Below, piece by piece: positions 1-6,723 of a stretch of 13,713 nucleotides of DNA. Origin of the DNA: Baffinella frigidus. Taxonomy: Eukaryota; Cryptophyceae; Cryptomonadales; Baffinellaceae. The notes under the pieces were generated by a model. The model did no database searches, was not told the DNA's origin, and saw nothing but the letters and a program-made list of their open reading frames with translations. Every line of letters starts with the position of its first letter. Position 1 is the stretch's first letter. The stretch lies in assembly GCA_026770585.1 (NCBI GenBank), contig MU646460.1, positions 273,107-286,819 of the forward strand, in the 5' to 3' direction. A program made the translations under genes and the position numbers.

Positions 1-655
1 GAGAGATAGACAGAGAGATGAAGAAAGAGCGATAGACAGAGAGATGACGAAAGGAATTGAGAGATAGACAGAGAGAGAGTGTGTCCTGGAATGACGGACC
101 GTAACGTTGCTGAACATCTGGGCGCCCACTTCGCTCTTCACTGCCGCACCCCCGCGGGAGTCTCCCCCTAAGCGTGGCAGTTGCGAGAGGGGGCGACAGC
201 AGAGAGAGAGAGCGAGAGAGAGAGAGAGATTGTGTGTGTGTGTGTGAGAGAGAGAGATAACGAGAGAGGGAGGGAGGGAGAGAGAGAGAGAGAGAGAGAA
301 GGAGAGAGAGAGAGTGTGTGTCCTGGAATGACGGACCTTAACGTTGCTGAACATCTGGGCGCGCACTTCGCTCTTCACTGCCGCACCCCCGCGGGAGTCT
401 CTGCCGAAGCGTGGCAGTTGCGAGAGGGGGCGACAGCAGAGAGAGAGAGCGAGAGAGAGAGAGAGAGAGAGAGAGATTGTGAGAGAGAGAGAGAGAGAGA
501 GAGATAACGAGAGAGGGAGGGAGGGAGGGAGGGAGGGAGGGAGAGAGAGGGAGAAGGAGAGAGAGGGAGAAGGAGAGAGAGTGTGTGTCCAGGGGCGACG
601 CACCTTAACGTTGCTGAACATCTGAGTGCGCACTTCACTCTTCACTCCCGCCCCC
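1..655. repeat. GA-rich microsatellite in a ~245-bp higher-order repeat (2 full + 1 partial unit)
   Basis: Long (GA)n and (GGGA)n runs alternate with a unique block containing TGGAATGACGGACC, then AACGTTGCTGAACATCT, then GCGTGGCAGTTGCGAGAG. The block starts near 82, again near 322, and in a shorter diverged form near 585. The spacing of about 245 bp shows that the whole unit, unique part plus GA tract, was tandemly duplicated. A more diverged relative of the block's end (CGCTCTTAACAGCGGC) appears near 1023, beyond the 803-990 foldback. Several frames are open through this region only because GA repeats lack stop codons. Confidence 0.9.
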
Positions 656-696
656 CCCGCGCCCCCCACAACTGTCTCCCCAGCAGCGTCTTCCTG

Positions 697-1221
697 CCCG
701 TTCCAGTCTACGGCCAGCGTCTCGAACTGCGCACGATGAGGAAAGTCGTCAGTCTTTTCCTGTTCTGAAATCCAGCAAAAACATGCCGAGGACGCGTGCA
801 AATAGAGCCATTCCGGTAGGACTTGTCGCGTTTTCGACTTCGAGATTTCAAGATTTCAGACTTCAAAAAGGTTATAAAGGTCGTAAAACGTTTTAAAACA
901 CACCGTTTCAAATCTCATGGTACAAATGAAGTCTCGAAGTCTCGAAGTCTCGAAATCGAAAACGCGACAAGTCCTACCGGAATAGCTCTACCACTCCATG
1001 CCACCAGTGTTTCTTAGGAGATCGCTCTTAACAGCGGCGCCCCCCTGCGACAGTCTCTCCCAAGGCATCCGCATGTCTGTCCCGAGCTGGCCTGTCTGTC
1101 CCGAGGCGGGCCTGTCTGTCCTGAGGCGAGCTCATCTGTCCCGAGGCGGGCCTGCCCGTTCCAGTCTACGGCCGACGTAGTCTACGGCCAACGTCTCGAA
1201 CTGCGAACGACGAGGAACCGA
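697..1221. repeat. Flanking direct repeats and a ~21-bp tandem array
   Basis: A block with CCAGTCTACGGCCAGCGTCT and then CGAACTGCGCACGATGAG lies at about 697-741. It recurs at about 1156-1221, where the CTACGGCC part is itself doubled. Between them are the foldback at 803-990 and, at about 1070-1155, four imperfect tandem copies of a CTGTCTGTCCCGAGGCGGGC unit. No exon with splice borders was recognised here. Confidence 0.7.
803..990. mobile_element. TA-flanked foldback/MITE, terminus TAGAGC
   Basis: The left end TAGAGCCATTCCGGTAGGAC, continuing TTGTCGCGTTTTCGA, is the reverse complement of the right end, which finishes GTCCTACCGGAATAGCTCTA with one extra base. Each end begins with TA, as expected of a TA target-site duplication from a Tc1/mariner-type element. 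There is no coding capacity, so it would be non-autonomous. The interior holds a tandem GAAGTCTC-type repeat. It shares the TAGAGC start with the elements at 2001, 3257 and 5490. Confidence 0.85.
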
Positions 1222-2000
1222 TGAGGACACGGCATAAGTTGAGGGGATGACTTTTGAGGGCTTCGTTGCGCGAGGGAGGGAGATGTTGTGAGGGACGCCG
1301 CGGGTAGAGCAGAGAGATTGATAATTTATTGCCAAACAACCAGCGTCAGCGCCGCACATGCTACGCATTGTGCCACTTACTGTACCCCGTGTCGGCCGCT
1401 CATACGAGCATTTTCCGGATGGATTCTAACTCCACCTCCTACTAGCGGGTAGAGCATGGGTTAGGGCGTACGGCGATGAGATCTAACGCCCACCTAGCAT
1501 TCCAGAATTCCGCAGGGTGCTTCGATAGGCAATGCAGGAGGGTGATACCAAAACAAACAGCCACAGGTTGTACGGCGTTAGATCTGATCGTCGGCGTTAG
1601 ATCTGATCGTACAACCTGTTTCTGTTTTTTTTGGCAATGCAGGAGGGTGATACCAAAACAAACGGAAGCAGGTTGTACGGGTTATGGGTGAGGGCAAGCA
1701 CGCGGCAGTGTGTGGCATGTCGAATTGGACGGTCGCCATGAGGTAAGGACGAGGAAGCGACTTAAGGGGAGAGACGTTGCGCGAGGGAGGGTGATGTGTC
1801 TGGTTGCTTGGGGTGGGGGGTGGCAGGGTGTGGAACAGCCCGCTAGGAACACGCAAGGCAGTCACGACCGACCGTCTGGCTTCGGCGCCGTTCACAAGCC
1901 TGGGGACGACGCGGGACAGTGCAAGGGTGCAGGAGTACGGCGAGGAGATCTAACGCCCACCGAACATTCTGGCATCCCGTAGCATTCCGGCATTCGGTGC
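1222..2000. other. Intergenic or intronic region of mixed diverged repeats, no gene seen
   Basis: Several short sequences recur here: GTTGCGCGAGGGAGGG (about 1266 and 1770), GATCTAACGCCCACC (about 1480 and 1948) and GCGGGTAGAGCA (about 1308 and 1446). Minus-strand AG acceptors and short open stretches exist, for example below 1905, but no frame can be tied to a protein family or to a phase-consistent exon chain. I therefore call no gene. Confidence 0.5.
1528..1664. repeat. 32-33-bp direct repeats around a foldback with a 19-bp tandem core
   Basis: GGCAATGCAGGAGGGTGATA followed by CCAAAACAAAC occurs at 1528-1560 and 1633-1664. Between them ACAGGTTGTA (1563-1572) pairs with TACAACCTGT (1610-1619). 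The loop is an exact 19-bp tandem, CGGCGTTAGATCTGATCGT, at 1573-1591 and 1592-1610. ACAGGTTGTA-like sequence also follows the second direct repeat, as GCAGGTTGTACGG. Confidence 0.85.
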
Positions 2001-2174
2001 TAGAGCGCTGTGCAGAGAAGTTGGCCACGGGAAATAATGGAAATCGAGAAATTGGAGCCATTCTGTCAACGTTTGATAAATTTAGTTCCATGAATTTCTC
2101 AAAAGTGGACAAAATGGCTCCAATTTTCCCATTTTCCCATTTTCGGGTGGCCAACTTCTCTGCACAGCGCTCTA
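2001..2174. mobile_element. TA-flanked foldback/MITE, copy 1 (family also at 3257)
   Basis: The ends TAGAGCGCTGTGCAGAGAAG, continuing TTGGCCA, are perfect inverted repeats bordered by TA. The interior also folds: GAGAAATTGGAGCCATT pairs with AATGGCTCCAATTTTCC. It is about 88% or more identical by eye to the element at 3257-3431. It has no ORF and would be a Tc1/mariner-type MITE. Confidence 0.92.
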
Positions 2175-2228
2175 CGGCAGGCAATACAAAAAAAACACGT
2201 TGTTGACGGCGAAATGAGGGAGGGGCCC

Positions 2229-2254
2229 CGTACCTGAGCCATGACAGAGGTGAG
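2229..2254 (-). pseudogene. 3'-end fragment of the PDRP exon with its donor site
   Basis: Read on the minus strand this gives TCTGTCATGGCTCAG followed by GTACGG. It matches the last ~18-20 nt of the PDRP exon at 2624-2774 (encoding SVMAQ) plus the splice donor. The rest of the exon is absent, so this is a junction-spanning fragment rather than a usable exon. Confidence 0.65.
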
Positions 2255-2336
2255 AATAGTCTGACAGTCAACCCACGTAAGGCAGAGCTAGGACCTGCAT
2301 TTCTCAAGTCAACTCATACGTCAACTTAAGGAGTAC

Positions 2337-2448
2337 CTGCGCCATAACAGAAGTGAGGGCGTGCGACGCAGTGAAGCCCGTGGAGTCAGACACGATGTAG
2401 ATGTGCTTGCATCCGTCCGGTTCGAGCGCTGTCTGGTCCGAGAGCGCG
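2337..2448 (-). pseudogene. Second long copy of the PDRP exon (3' ~112 nt), possibly an alternative exon
   Basis: It is nearly identical to the 3' three-quarters of the exon at 2624-2774, encoding the same residues from ALSDQ through HIYIVSDSTGFTASHA to SVMAQ and ending at a GT donor. Differences seen are third-position and silent (GGG/GGA, ACG/ACT, GCT/GCG). The 5' part is replaced by an unrelated hairpin cassette (2449-2508) that ends in a pyrimidine-rich stretch and TAG, which could act as a 3' splice site. That start would give a different entry phase from the complete copy, so it is either an alternative exon with another partner or a decoy. Confidence 0.7.
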
Positions 2449-2508
2449 GTTCCTACGGATAAGGTAACGGAAACTCGGCCCAAAATGGGCCGAAAATCCC
2501 TTCAACGC
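2449..2508 (-). repeat. Hairpin cassette shared with 12735-12791, ends in 3' splice-site-like sequence
   Basis: On the minus strand it reads GAAGGGATTTTCGG, a hairpin, then CCGAGTTTCCGTTACCTTAT and CCGTAG. The same flanks surround a different but equally perfect hairpin on the plus strand at 12735-12791. The 19-nt hairpins are TCGGCCCATTTTGGGCCGA here and TCGGGCACTCAGTGCCCGA there. The terminal CCTTATCCGTAG directly precedes the homologous part of the PDRP exon copy at 2337-2448. Confidence 0.8.
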
Positions 2509-2623
2509 CCGCTGTGTGGACGGCTCTACTGGGCTCTTTCTCGCTCCATCGTCGAAGGATTTGCAAATCCAGCATGCCAATTTGGGGATAGTGGGCCAAC
2601 TCGAGTGAGGCAGAGCTAGGTAC

Positions 2624-2774
2624 CTGAGCCATAACAGAAGTGAGGGCGTGCGACGCCGTGAAGCCCGTGGAGTCAGACACGATGTAGATGTGCTTGCACC
2701 CGTCCGGTTCGAGCGCTGTCTGGTCCGAGAGCGCGGCGATCGTGTTTGCCGAGGTTGGGAAGGGGATTTCCGAC
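2624..2774 (-). CDS. Exon of a pyruvate,phosphate dikinase regulatory protein (PDRP/DUF299)-like gene
   Basis: This is a partial gene: one 151-nt exon between an AG acceptor (ACCCACCAACGCAG) and a GTACCT donor. After one leading base it encodes 50 residues. Residues about 27-50 contain KHIYIVSDSTGFTA and then SHALTSVMAQ, matching the N-terminal signature of the PDRP family: a hydrophobic strand, SDSTG(x)TA, then a helix ending in Q. Family members are bifunctional kinase/phosphorylases that inactivate and reactivate pyruvate,phosphate dikinase (or PEP synthase in bacteria) by phosphorylating an active-site region threonine; in plants they act in the plastid. The first ~26 residues, starting SEIPFPTSAN, are not recognised. 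The following exon should begin with Phe or similar and was not found, and the P-loop-like region is not in view. The exon has three partial copies nearby. It may be a live gene or a decayed fragment. Confidence 0.68.
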
Positions 2775-2779
2775 CTGCG

Positions 2780-3140
2780 TTGGTGGGTTTAGGGGTTATT
2801 CTTTATTTTGTGTATTTACTATTTACTATGATGTATTGTTTTTATTTATTTATTATTTTCAATTTATTATTTGGTGTTTAGTGTTCAGTGTTTAGGGTTA
2901 AGGGTTAAGGGTTAAGGGTTAAGGGGTTGGGGCGCTGTTTGGTCCGAGAGCGCGGCGATCGTGTTTGCCGAGGTTGGGAACGGGATTTCCGACCTTGGGA
3001 GGGGTTACGGGTTAGCGCTCGGTGTTTAGTGTTTGATTTTTAGTGTTTAGTGTGAAGTGAGTGTTTATTTTCAAGTGTGTAGTGTGTAGTGTCTAGTGTT
3101 TAGTGTTTAGTGTTTAGTGCTGAGGGTGTCGGGTTTAGAG
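2780..3140. repeat. Telomere-like and TTTAGTG low-complexity tract
   Basis: Plus-strand GGGTTAAGGGTTAAGG repeats at about 2894-2925 and many TTTAGTG/TTTAGGG-like units at about 2875-3125 form degenerate telomere-type DNA, with an AT-rich stretch at 2795-2875. On the minus (coding) strand the tract is C-rich (CCCTTAA, CACTAAA). It lies directly upstream of the PDRP exon acceptor and of the partial copy at 2931-2994. Confidence 0.85.
2931..2994 (-). pseudogene. 5'-end fragment of the PDRP exon with acceptor-side border
   Basis: It matches the first ~64 nt of the exon at 2624-2774, from GTCGGAAATCCC to the Q-T-A codons. The preceding bases CCCAAG still provide an AG. It stops abruptly where telomere-like repeat begins. 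It is complementary in extent to the 3' fragments at 2229 and 2337: none of the extra copies is complete. Confidence 0.75.
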
Positions 3141-3256
3141 GTTGGAGTGTAGGTTGTCGCGTTTGGAGTTGGGGGTTTACACTGGACGCTTCTTGAGCTC
3201 GGATAAATCAAAGTATGCCAAGGGTGCACGCGACTACCCAGGGCCGCACGGGCCCC

Positions 3257-3431
3257 TAGAGCGCTGTGCAGAGAAGTTGGCCACGGGAATTAATGGAAAA
3301 TCGAGAAATTGGAGCCATTTTGTCAACTTTTGAGAAATTTATCACCATGAATTTCTCAAAAGTGGACAAGATGGCTCCAATTTCCCCATTTCCCCATTTT
3401 CGGGTGGCCAACTTCTCTGCACAGCGCTCTA
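3257..3431. mobile_element. TA-flanked foldback/MITE, copy 2 (family also at 2001)
   Basis: It has the same inverted ends as the element at 2001-2174 (TAGAGCGCTGTGCAGAGAAG, continuing TTGGCCA), again bordered by TA. The interiors are highly similar, with a few substitutions and small indels such as GGGAATTAATGG here against GGGAAATAATGG there. Confidence 0.92.
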
Positions 3432-3572
3432 CCTCTTAAGTGGCGGACGGGCGGATATTCGCCATAACTCGCCCTGGTCAGGTCCTAGGGCCCTACCGTA
3501 GGGCGTGTGTGCCTACTCGCCACTTGAGGGATAAGGATACCTCGCGCATCAGGAGGCGCTCTACCGCATTCC
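3432..3572. other. Spacer with a CCTAGGG/CCGTAGGG palindromic motif
   Basis: No gene is seen. At about 3481-3502 lies GGTCCTAGGGCCCTACCGTA, one of several copies in the window of paired CCTAGG and CCTACGGTAGG motifs (also near 8082, 11776, 12211, 12461 and 12816). Confidence 0.5.
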
Positions 3573-3727
3573 AAAAGTCAACGTTGAAGGAGGACATATT
3601 CGGACGCGACTCGCTTCAAAATTTACAACAGATTGCTTTACATTTTTAAAAAAAGTTGTGAGTGTAAACGTTTGAACCGAGTTGCGTCAACGTAAGTCCT
3701 CCTTCAAACGTTGGCGTTCGGCTTTCC
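3573..3727. mobile_element. Foldback element, AACGTTGAAGGAGGAC family, copy 1
   Basis: The left arm CAACGTTGAAGGAGGAC, followed by a GACGCGACTCG block, pairs with the right-arm CGAGTTGCGTC block and GTCCTCCTTCAAACGTTGG. A related element with the same arms lies in JmjC intron 4 at about 10938-11118. The element boundaries are approximate; no clear target duplication was found. Confidence 0.75.
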
Positions 3728-3924
3728 ACGCAGGAGGCTACGGTGGCCACTCAGCCCGGACATCCGGGGCAACGTGACCAATTCCCCCCCAAAATAAAGA
3801 AAAGGATCCAATTCCGGTCTAAACGTGTTTCCTGTAGTCTTCTGACTGGCTATTCCGACGCAGGCTGAGTCGGCGACGTTCGCAGATTTTGGCCAAGTTC
3901 ATGTTCTCCGCAGCCCACTACCTA

Positions 3925-4061
3925 ATCTCCATACAAGTATTAATTAATTGCTTTTCGGCAACGAAAATTGCTACACAATTTGCTCATAAAAGTAATAGTA
4001 CAGCGTCTGGGTAGTAAATTTCGTTGCGCCAACAGCAATTAATTAATACTTTTGTGGAGAT
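3925..4061. mobile_element. Foldback F1: ACGAAAATTACTACAC-core family
   Basis: The arms ATCTCC-n8-TATTAATTAATTGC pair end to end, and the core GCAACGAAAATTGCTACACA pairs with GTAGTAAATTTCGTTGC. The same core palindrome sits in at least four other elements (7269, 10071, 11166, 13464) whose outer arms are different. Confidence 0.88.
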
Positions 4062-4110
4062 GATACCGGATTGGTCCTGCTTCTACATAGTCTCCTCAGG
4101 TGAGTGGATA

Positions 4111-4163
4111 CCGGCTCCGCTCGATAGCGACCCCCCCCCCCCCTGGAGGAGTCGAGGTACCAG
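4111..4163 (-). pseudogene. Fragment of the YLDS-type exon, copy 1 (degenerate)
   Basis: On the minus strand it gives GGTACCTCGACTCC, a poly-G run, then CGCTATCGAGCGGAGCCG and a GT. It corresponds to the 3' end of the exon-like sequence at 4584-4643, with the middle replaced by a homopolymer. Confidence 0.55.
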
Positions 4164-4213
4164 ACCCAAGCATCATACACGGGTGGACGACCTAATCACA
4201 CCGTCAACCCAAT

Positions 4214-4357
4214 TTGATTTCAGAACAAGACAGAGTATGTCCCGCTATCTTAGGCTTCCGACGCCGAAGATAAGGGTGTACACGCTATTTTAGGCATACA
4301 ATGATTGCTATCTTACGCATTTTTACGTGGACAGGTTGTGGAATGTTCCGAAATGAA
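4214..4357 (-). mobile_element. Foldback/MITE G1 (AGAATCTGTCC family)
   Basis: This is the reverse-orientation copy of the elements at 6504 and 6991. It has CAAGACAGAGTATGTCCCGC, then CTATCTTAGGC, then GATAAGGGTGTACACGCTAT and a terminal ACAGGTT block, matching the others in order. The TIR is approximately TTTCGGNNCAAGACAGAATC followed by TGTCC. Its right end merges into a palindrome at 4339-4376 (GTGGAATGTTCCGAAATGAA and its complement). Confidence 0.8.
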
Positions 4358-4384
4358 ATTCATTTCGGCATTCCACAGGGCAAT

Positions 4385-4546
4385 CGCGTACGCAACACCC
4401 ACGCCAGATTGCATGCGGGTGTTGATTTTTTTTAAACAGCACAGGTGGTGTTTGTTACCTTTTGAAAACCACTGCCTTGAGGGGAAATTGACTTTTGGCA
4501 ACACCTTCCAAGAATCTGGCGTGGACAGTCCCGTGATACGCAACGC
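4385..4546. repeat. Inverted repeat with CCACGCCAGATT arms
   Basis: CCACGCCAGATT at about 4399-4410 pairs with AATCTGGCGTGG at 4513-4524, with weaker outer pairing (GCGTACGCAAC against GATACGCAACGCC). The interior is unrelated to the other families in the window. It may be a short foldback element. No gene is seen between 4358 and 4583. Confidence 0.6.
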
Positions 4547-4583
4547 CATGATCACGTTTCCGCCCGAATTATTGCGCCCTTAC

Positions 4584-4643
4584 CGGCTCCGCTCGATAGG
4601 GAACTTCTTGCCCCCTGACAGAGTCCAGGTACCCGACCCGAAA
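4584..4643 (-). other. Candidate 60-nt exon (20 codons), unknown protein
   Basis: It is bounded by a pyrimidine-rich acceptor (TTTTGACTTTCGATGGACAG) and a strong GTAAGG donor. Phase 0 translation is FRVGYLDSVRGQEVPYRAEP with no stop. Two degenerate copies, one with an in-frame stop and one with a poly-G run, lie at 4797-4850 and 4111-4163. Both keep the donor-side border CGGAGCCG-GT. I do not recognise the peptide. It lies on the same strand as, and 5' of, the PDRP-like exon and could belong to that gene, but phase continuity cannot be shown. Confidence 0.38.
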
Positions 4644-4796
4644 CTGTCCATCGAAAGTCAAAAGTCAATTGCTTTCCCTCAGCAAAGTCAATCACGTTCC
4701 CTCAGGGCCCCTCCCCAAAAGTGGACTACCCGCAGTACAAACAATACAAACACCCTACCCCCCCAAAAAAATCCTTCCAGATCTCCCGCGTAGTAC

Positions 4797-4919
4797 CGGC
4801 TCCGCTCAATAGCGAACTTCTTGCCCCCTGTCGGAGTCGAGGTACCAGCCCCGACGAAGCCTGACCCGGCCGCGCGCACCGGCGCCTCCTCACGCGGCCC
4901 CCCGAGCGACGACTCCGAC
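4797..4919 (-). pseudogene. Copy of the SESS-type exon start joined directly to a YLDS-type fragment
   Basis: The minus strand begins at an AG acceptor with GTCGGAGTCGTCGCTC and reads SESSLGGPREEAPVRAAG, then runs without an intron into the YLDS-type sequence in a shifted frame. In the YLDS frame a TGA interrupts it. Either this is the ancestral contiguous exon, with the separate pieces being derivatives, or it is a fused decayed copy. Confidence 0.42.
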
Positions 4920-4992
4920 CTGCGTCACCACGCCGGACATTTTATTTCCACGCCCATGTGTACGAGTGCAGTTGCCAAAAAGTCGATTGGAG

Positions 4993-5038
4993 CCGCACCG
5001 GCGCCTCCCCACGCGCCCCCCCACGCGACGATTCCGAC
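4993..5038 (-). pseudogene. SESS-type exon start, copy (truncated)
   Basis: After the AG it reads GTCGGAATCGTCGCG and then a GAGGCGCCGGTGCGG block. This is the same acceptor-side exon start as at 4919 and 5290, but it diverges after about 45 nt. Confidence 0.5.
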
Positions 5039-5072
5039 CTGCTTAACCCCGCCAGGTCAGCACAGAGACATT

Positions 5073-5130
5073 CGTTTTTGCGTCCATCTATGAGTCAAGG
5101 CGGTTTTTGCGTCCATCTATGAGTCAGGGC
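5073..5130. repeat. 28-bp direct tandem repeat
   Basis: GTTTTTGCGTCCATCTATGA followed by GTCA(A/G)GGCG occurs twice head to tail, with one substitution. Confidence 0.9.
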
Positions 5131-5207
5131 GGTTCTCACCCGGGAATCGCGCCGCAAACGTCTGGGAATTGGAGGCATTCCTGGGCGCAATAATGTGTCA
5201 TCTGCAC

Positions 5208-5290
5208 CGCGGGACGGTTTTAGCACGAAGCCTGTCCCGGCCGCGCGCACCGGCGCCTCCTCACGCAGCCCTCCCAACGACGACTCTGAC
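5208..5290 (-). other. Candidate 83-nt exon (SESS-type), unknown protein
   Basis: This is the longest intact copy of a sequence present five times: acceptor ACGTCCCCAG, then 27 open codons beginning SESSLGGLREEAPVRAAG, and a GTGCAG donor. The entry phase (one base completing a codon) is the same as that of the PDRP exon. The other copies start at 4919, 5038, 5424 and 5762. The composition is low-complexity (R/A/G/P), so coding status is uncertain. Confidence 0.35.
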
Positions 5291-5391
5291 CTGGGGACGT
5301 TTCCACGGACTCAGTCATGGCCGGGATGATGCTGATGCTGATCCTGCTGCAGTGCATTTCTCTCCCTCAAGAGGCTGTGTGAACGCTGGAC
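5290..5391. repeat. Diverged copy of 5757-5985 lacking its central 140 bp
   Basis: GACGTTTCCACGGACTCAGT followed by CATGGCCGGGATGATG here corresponds to GTACGTTTCCACAGACTCGG at 5764 and, after 140 bp, to TCGGTCATGGCCGGGATGAT at 5921. Both end in CTCCCTC-AAGAGGCTGTGTG. The extra 140 bp of the other copy is flanked by the 12-bp repeat GACTCGGTCATG (5778-5789 and 5918-5929). Confidence 0.75.
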
Positions 5392-5489
5392 TCGCGAGGG
5401 CCCCCCAGCGGTGACTCCGACCTGCTCCTCCCCGTACACGTATCGATTAATTCCGTTCGGCCAACAAAAATTGCAGCACACCTGGATCA

Positions 5490-5685
5490 TAGAGCGGTTT
5501 TCGCATCTGTCGGCCGCCCACCGATATGAAATCATGAACAAGGGCTCCAATTCCGGCCACCTTTGGCATTTTTATCACAAAATAAAACTCTAAAACTTCA
5601 GAATCACGTCAAAAGTTGCCGGAATTGGAGCCCTTGTTCATATTTTCATGTCGGTGAGTGGCCGACAGATGAGAAAACCGCTCTA
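5490..5685. mobile_element. TA-flanked foldback/MITE, terminus TAGAGCGG
   Basis: The left end TAGAGCGGTTTTCGCATCTG, continuing TCGGCC, pairs with the right end GGCCGACAGATGAGAAAACC plus GCTCTA. The interior ATGAACAAGGGCTCCAATTC pairs with GGAATTGGAGCCCTTGTTCA. TA lies at both ends. It is related at its termini to the elements at 803, 2001 and 3257, but the interior is different. Confidence 0.9.
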
Positions 5686-5784
5686 CCAGTAATGGTCAAG
5701 GATTTGTGGAGCGAATTTCGCCTCCTCCCGCGGCCCCCCCCCCCAAGTGACGATTCCAACCTGGGTACGTTTCCACAGACTCGG

Positions 5785-5889
5785 TCATGTTGGCTTTTGA
5801 CGTAGTATTTTCATTTCCGGTGCGGGCTCTCTCTTGAGGCTCATAGACATTGTATCACTCAACTCAAGGCTAAAGGGCCTTTCTAGGAC
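5785..5889 (-). CDS. Candidate terminal exon of the upstream minus-strand gene
   Basis: A classic acceptor (TTCTGCTTTATTACTCTCGA followed by TACAG) precedes 34 open codons and a TGA. The peptide starts VLERPFSLELSDTMSMSLKR and ends with EPAPEMKILRQKPT. The basic PxxKILR end loosely resembles the SUZ RNA-binding motif, but this is weak evidence. Entry phase 0 matches the exit phase of the microexon at 6724-6747. The exon lies almost entirely inside a 140-bp segment flanked by 12-bp direct repeats, and its stop codon falls within the first repeat copy. It could equally be part of an unrelated gene or a fossil exon. Confidence 0.45.
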   Translation of the reverse strand, partial: VLERPFSLELSDTMSMSLKREPAPEMKILRQKPT

Positions 5890-6019
5890 CTGTATCGAGA
5901 GTAATAAAGCAGAAGAAGACTCGGTCATGGCCGGGATGATGCAGACCCTCCTGCAGAGTTTTTCCCTCCCCCAAGAGGCTGTGTGGAAACTGGGCCTAGT
6001 CTCAGGTGACACGCACTAG

Positions 6020-6503
6020 ACGCTGCCCCCATCGGGTTAGTTACCTGCCCGGTACGACAAAACCTACCCGGTTCAGTGAACCGTGGGAGGGATGACTCCC
6101 CAGCTCTGCCTCAGTAAAATTGGTCTCGCCATACCTGCATTTTAGTCGCAATTTTGCACAACATTTCCCGCTCTAAATTAGTTTTAAGGCGAGCCGAGTT
6201 TTACTCAGGAAGAGCCAGGAGGCCCCAGGGCCTCGGTTGACTGATCCGAAAAAGTTGACTGATCCGCGCAGCGTTTGTAGCAGGGATGCGCCTGATCCTG
6301 GACTGAGGTGTGGCTGATGTGTGACCCCTGCCCTGCTGCCAATGCAGGCTCATGACTTCGATCGCCTCGTCGTCCCCCACGTACCTACAGGGGTACCTCG
6401 CTCATAAGAAACCGCCCCGCCCCCTAGGACCACCACAGGGCCCTAGGCACAGGCATGACTGAGGTGTGGCTGAGGTGCGACTGATGTGTGACTGAGGTGT
6501 GAA
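6020..6503. other. Probable intron sequence with one foldback, no exon supported
   Basis: Apart from the inverted repeat at 6103-6215, the stretch contains repeated (TGAGGTGTGGCTGATGTG)-like units at 6302-6325 and 6456-6501, and two CCTAGG motifs (6423, 6443). Minus-strand AG acceptors exist near 6050, 6140 and 6340, but no donor and frame combination is convincing. Confidence 0.4.
6103..6215. mobile_element. Short foldback element
   Basis: GCTCTGCCTCAGTAAAATTG followed by GTCTCGCC pairs with GGCGAGCCGAGTTTTACTCA followed by GGAAGAGC. The arms are about 28 bp with a few mismatches. A half-arm relative (CTGCCTGAGTAAAACGGTG) lies at about 10413 in JmjC intron 3. Confidence 0.75.
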
Positions 6504-6644
6504 ATCCCATCTCGGAAAATACCAGCATCTGTCCACATAGAAGGCGTAGGATAGCATCATTGTATGCCTTAAATAGCATATACACCCTTATCTTCGGCGT
6601 CGGACGCCTAAGATAGCGGGACAGATTCTGTCTTGTTCCGAAAG
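6504..6644 (+). mobile_element. Foldback/MITE G2 (AGAATCTGTCC family)
   Basis: It runs from CATCTCGGAAAATACCAGCA through TGTCCACATAGAAGGCGTAG to GGGACAGATTCTGTCTTGTT and CCGAAA. It is homologous over its full length to 6991-7131 and, in reverse, to 4214-4357. The right end is followed by a 20-bp tandem duplication of the flank (TCTTGTTCCGAAAGTATA, twice, 6631-6668). Confidence 0.85.
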
Positions 6645-6723
6645 TATATCTTGTTCCGAAAGTATATGGGAGGGACCTTGTCTTCTGCAGCGACGGAAAA
6701 CGCCCGCCCACCCGCGCCCTCAC

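Noticed and set aside
181-638. Long open frames rich in RE/ER repeats (plus) or SLS repeats (minus)
   Set aside because: They are translations of (GA)n microsatellite, which has no stops in several frames; no splice borders or family resemblance support coding.
1843-1905. Possible next PDRP exon on the minus strand (LVNGAEARRSVVTAL after CCCCAG)
   Set aside because: The peptide does not show the expected continuation of the family and no good donor follows in frame.
1843-2307. 154-codon minus-strand open frame
   Set aside because: It reads straight through the MITE at 2001-2174 and a fragment of the PDRP exon in another frame.
3142-3333. 63-codon plus-strand open frame
   Set aside because: It enters the MITE at 3257 and has no splice or family support.
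4305-4793. 162-codon plus-strand open frame
   Set aside because: It runs through a foldback end, an inverted repeat and exon-like fragments of the minus strand; composition and context show no coding signal.
5785-5889. Naming the candidate terminal exon a SUZ-domain protein
   Set aside because: Only the last few residues (PxxKILR) resemble the motif; too short to assign a family.
5919-6019. Plus-strand exon reading MAGMMQTLLQSFSLPQEAVW
   Set aside because: The related copy at 5308-5391 is open only briefly, its acceptor is poor, and the stretch overlaps the 12-bp repeat structure; coding could not be supported over antisense.
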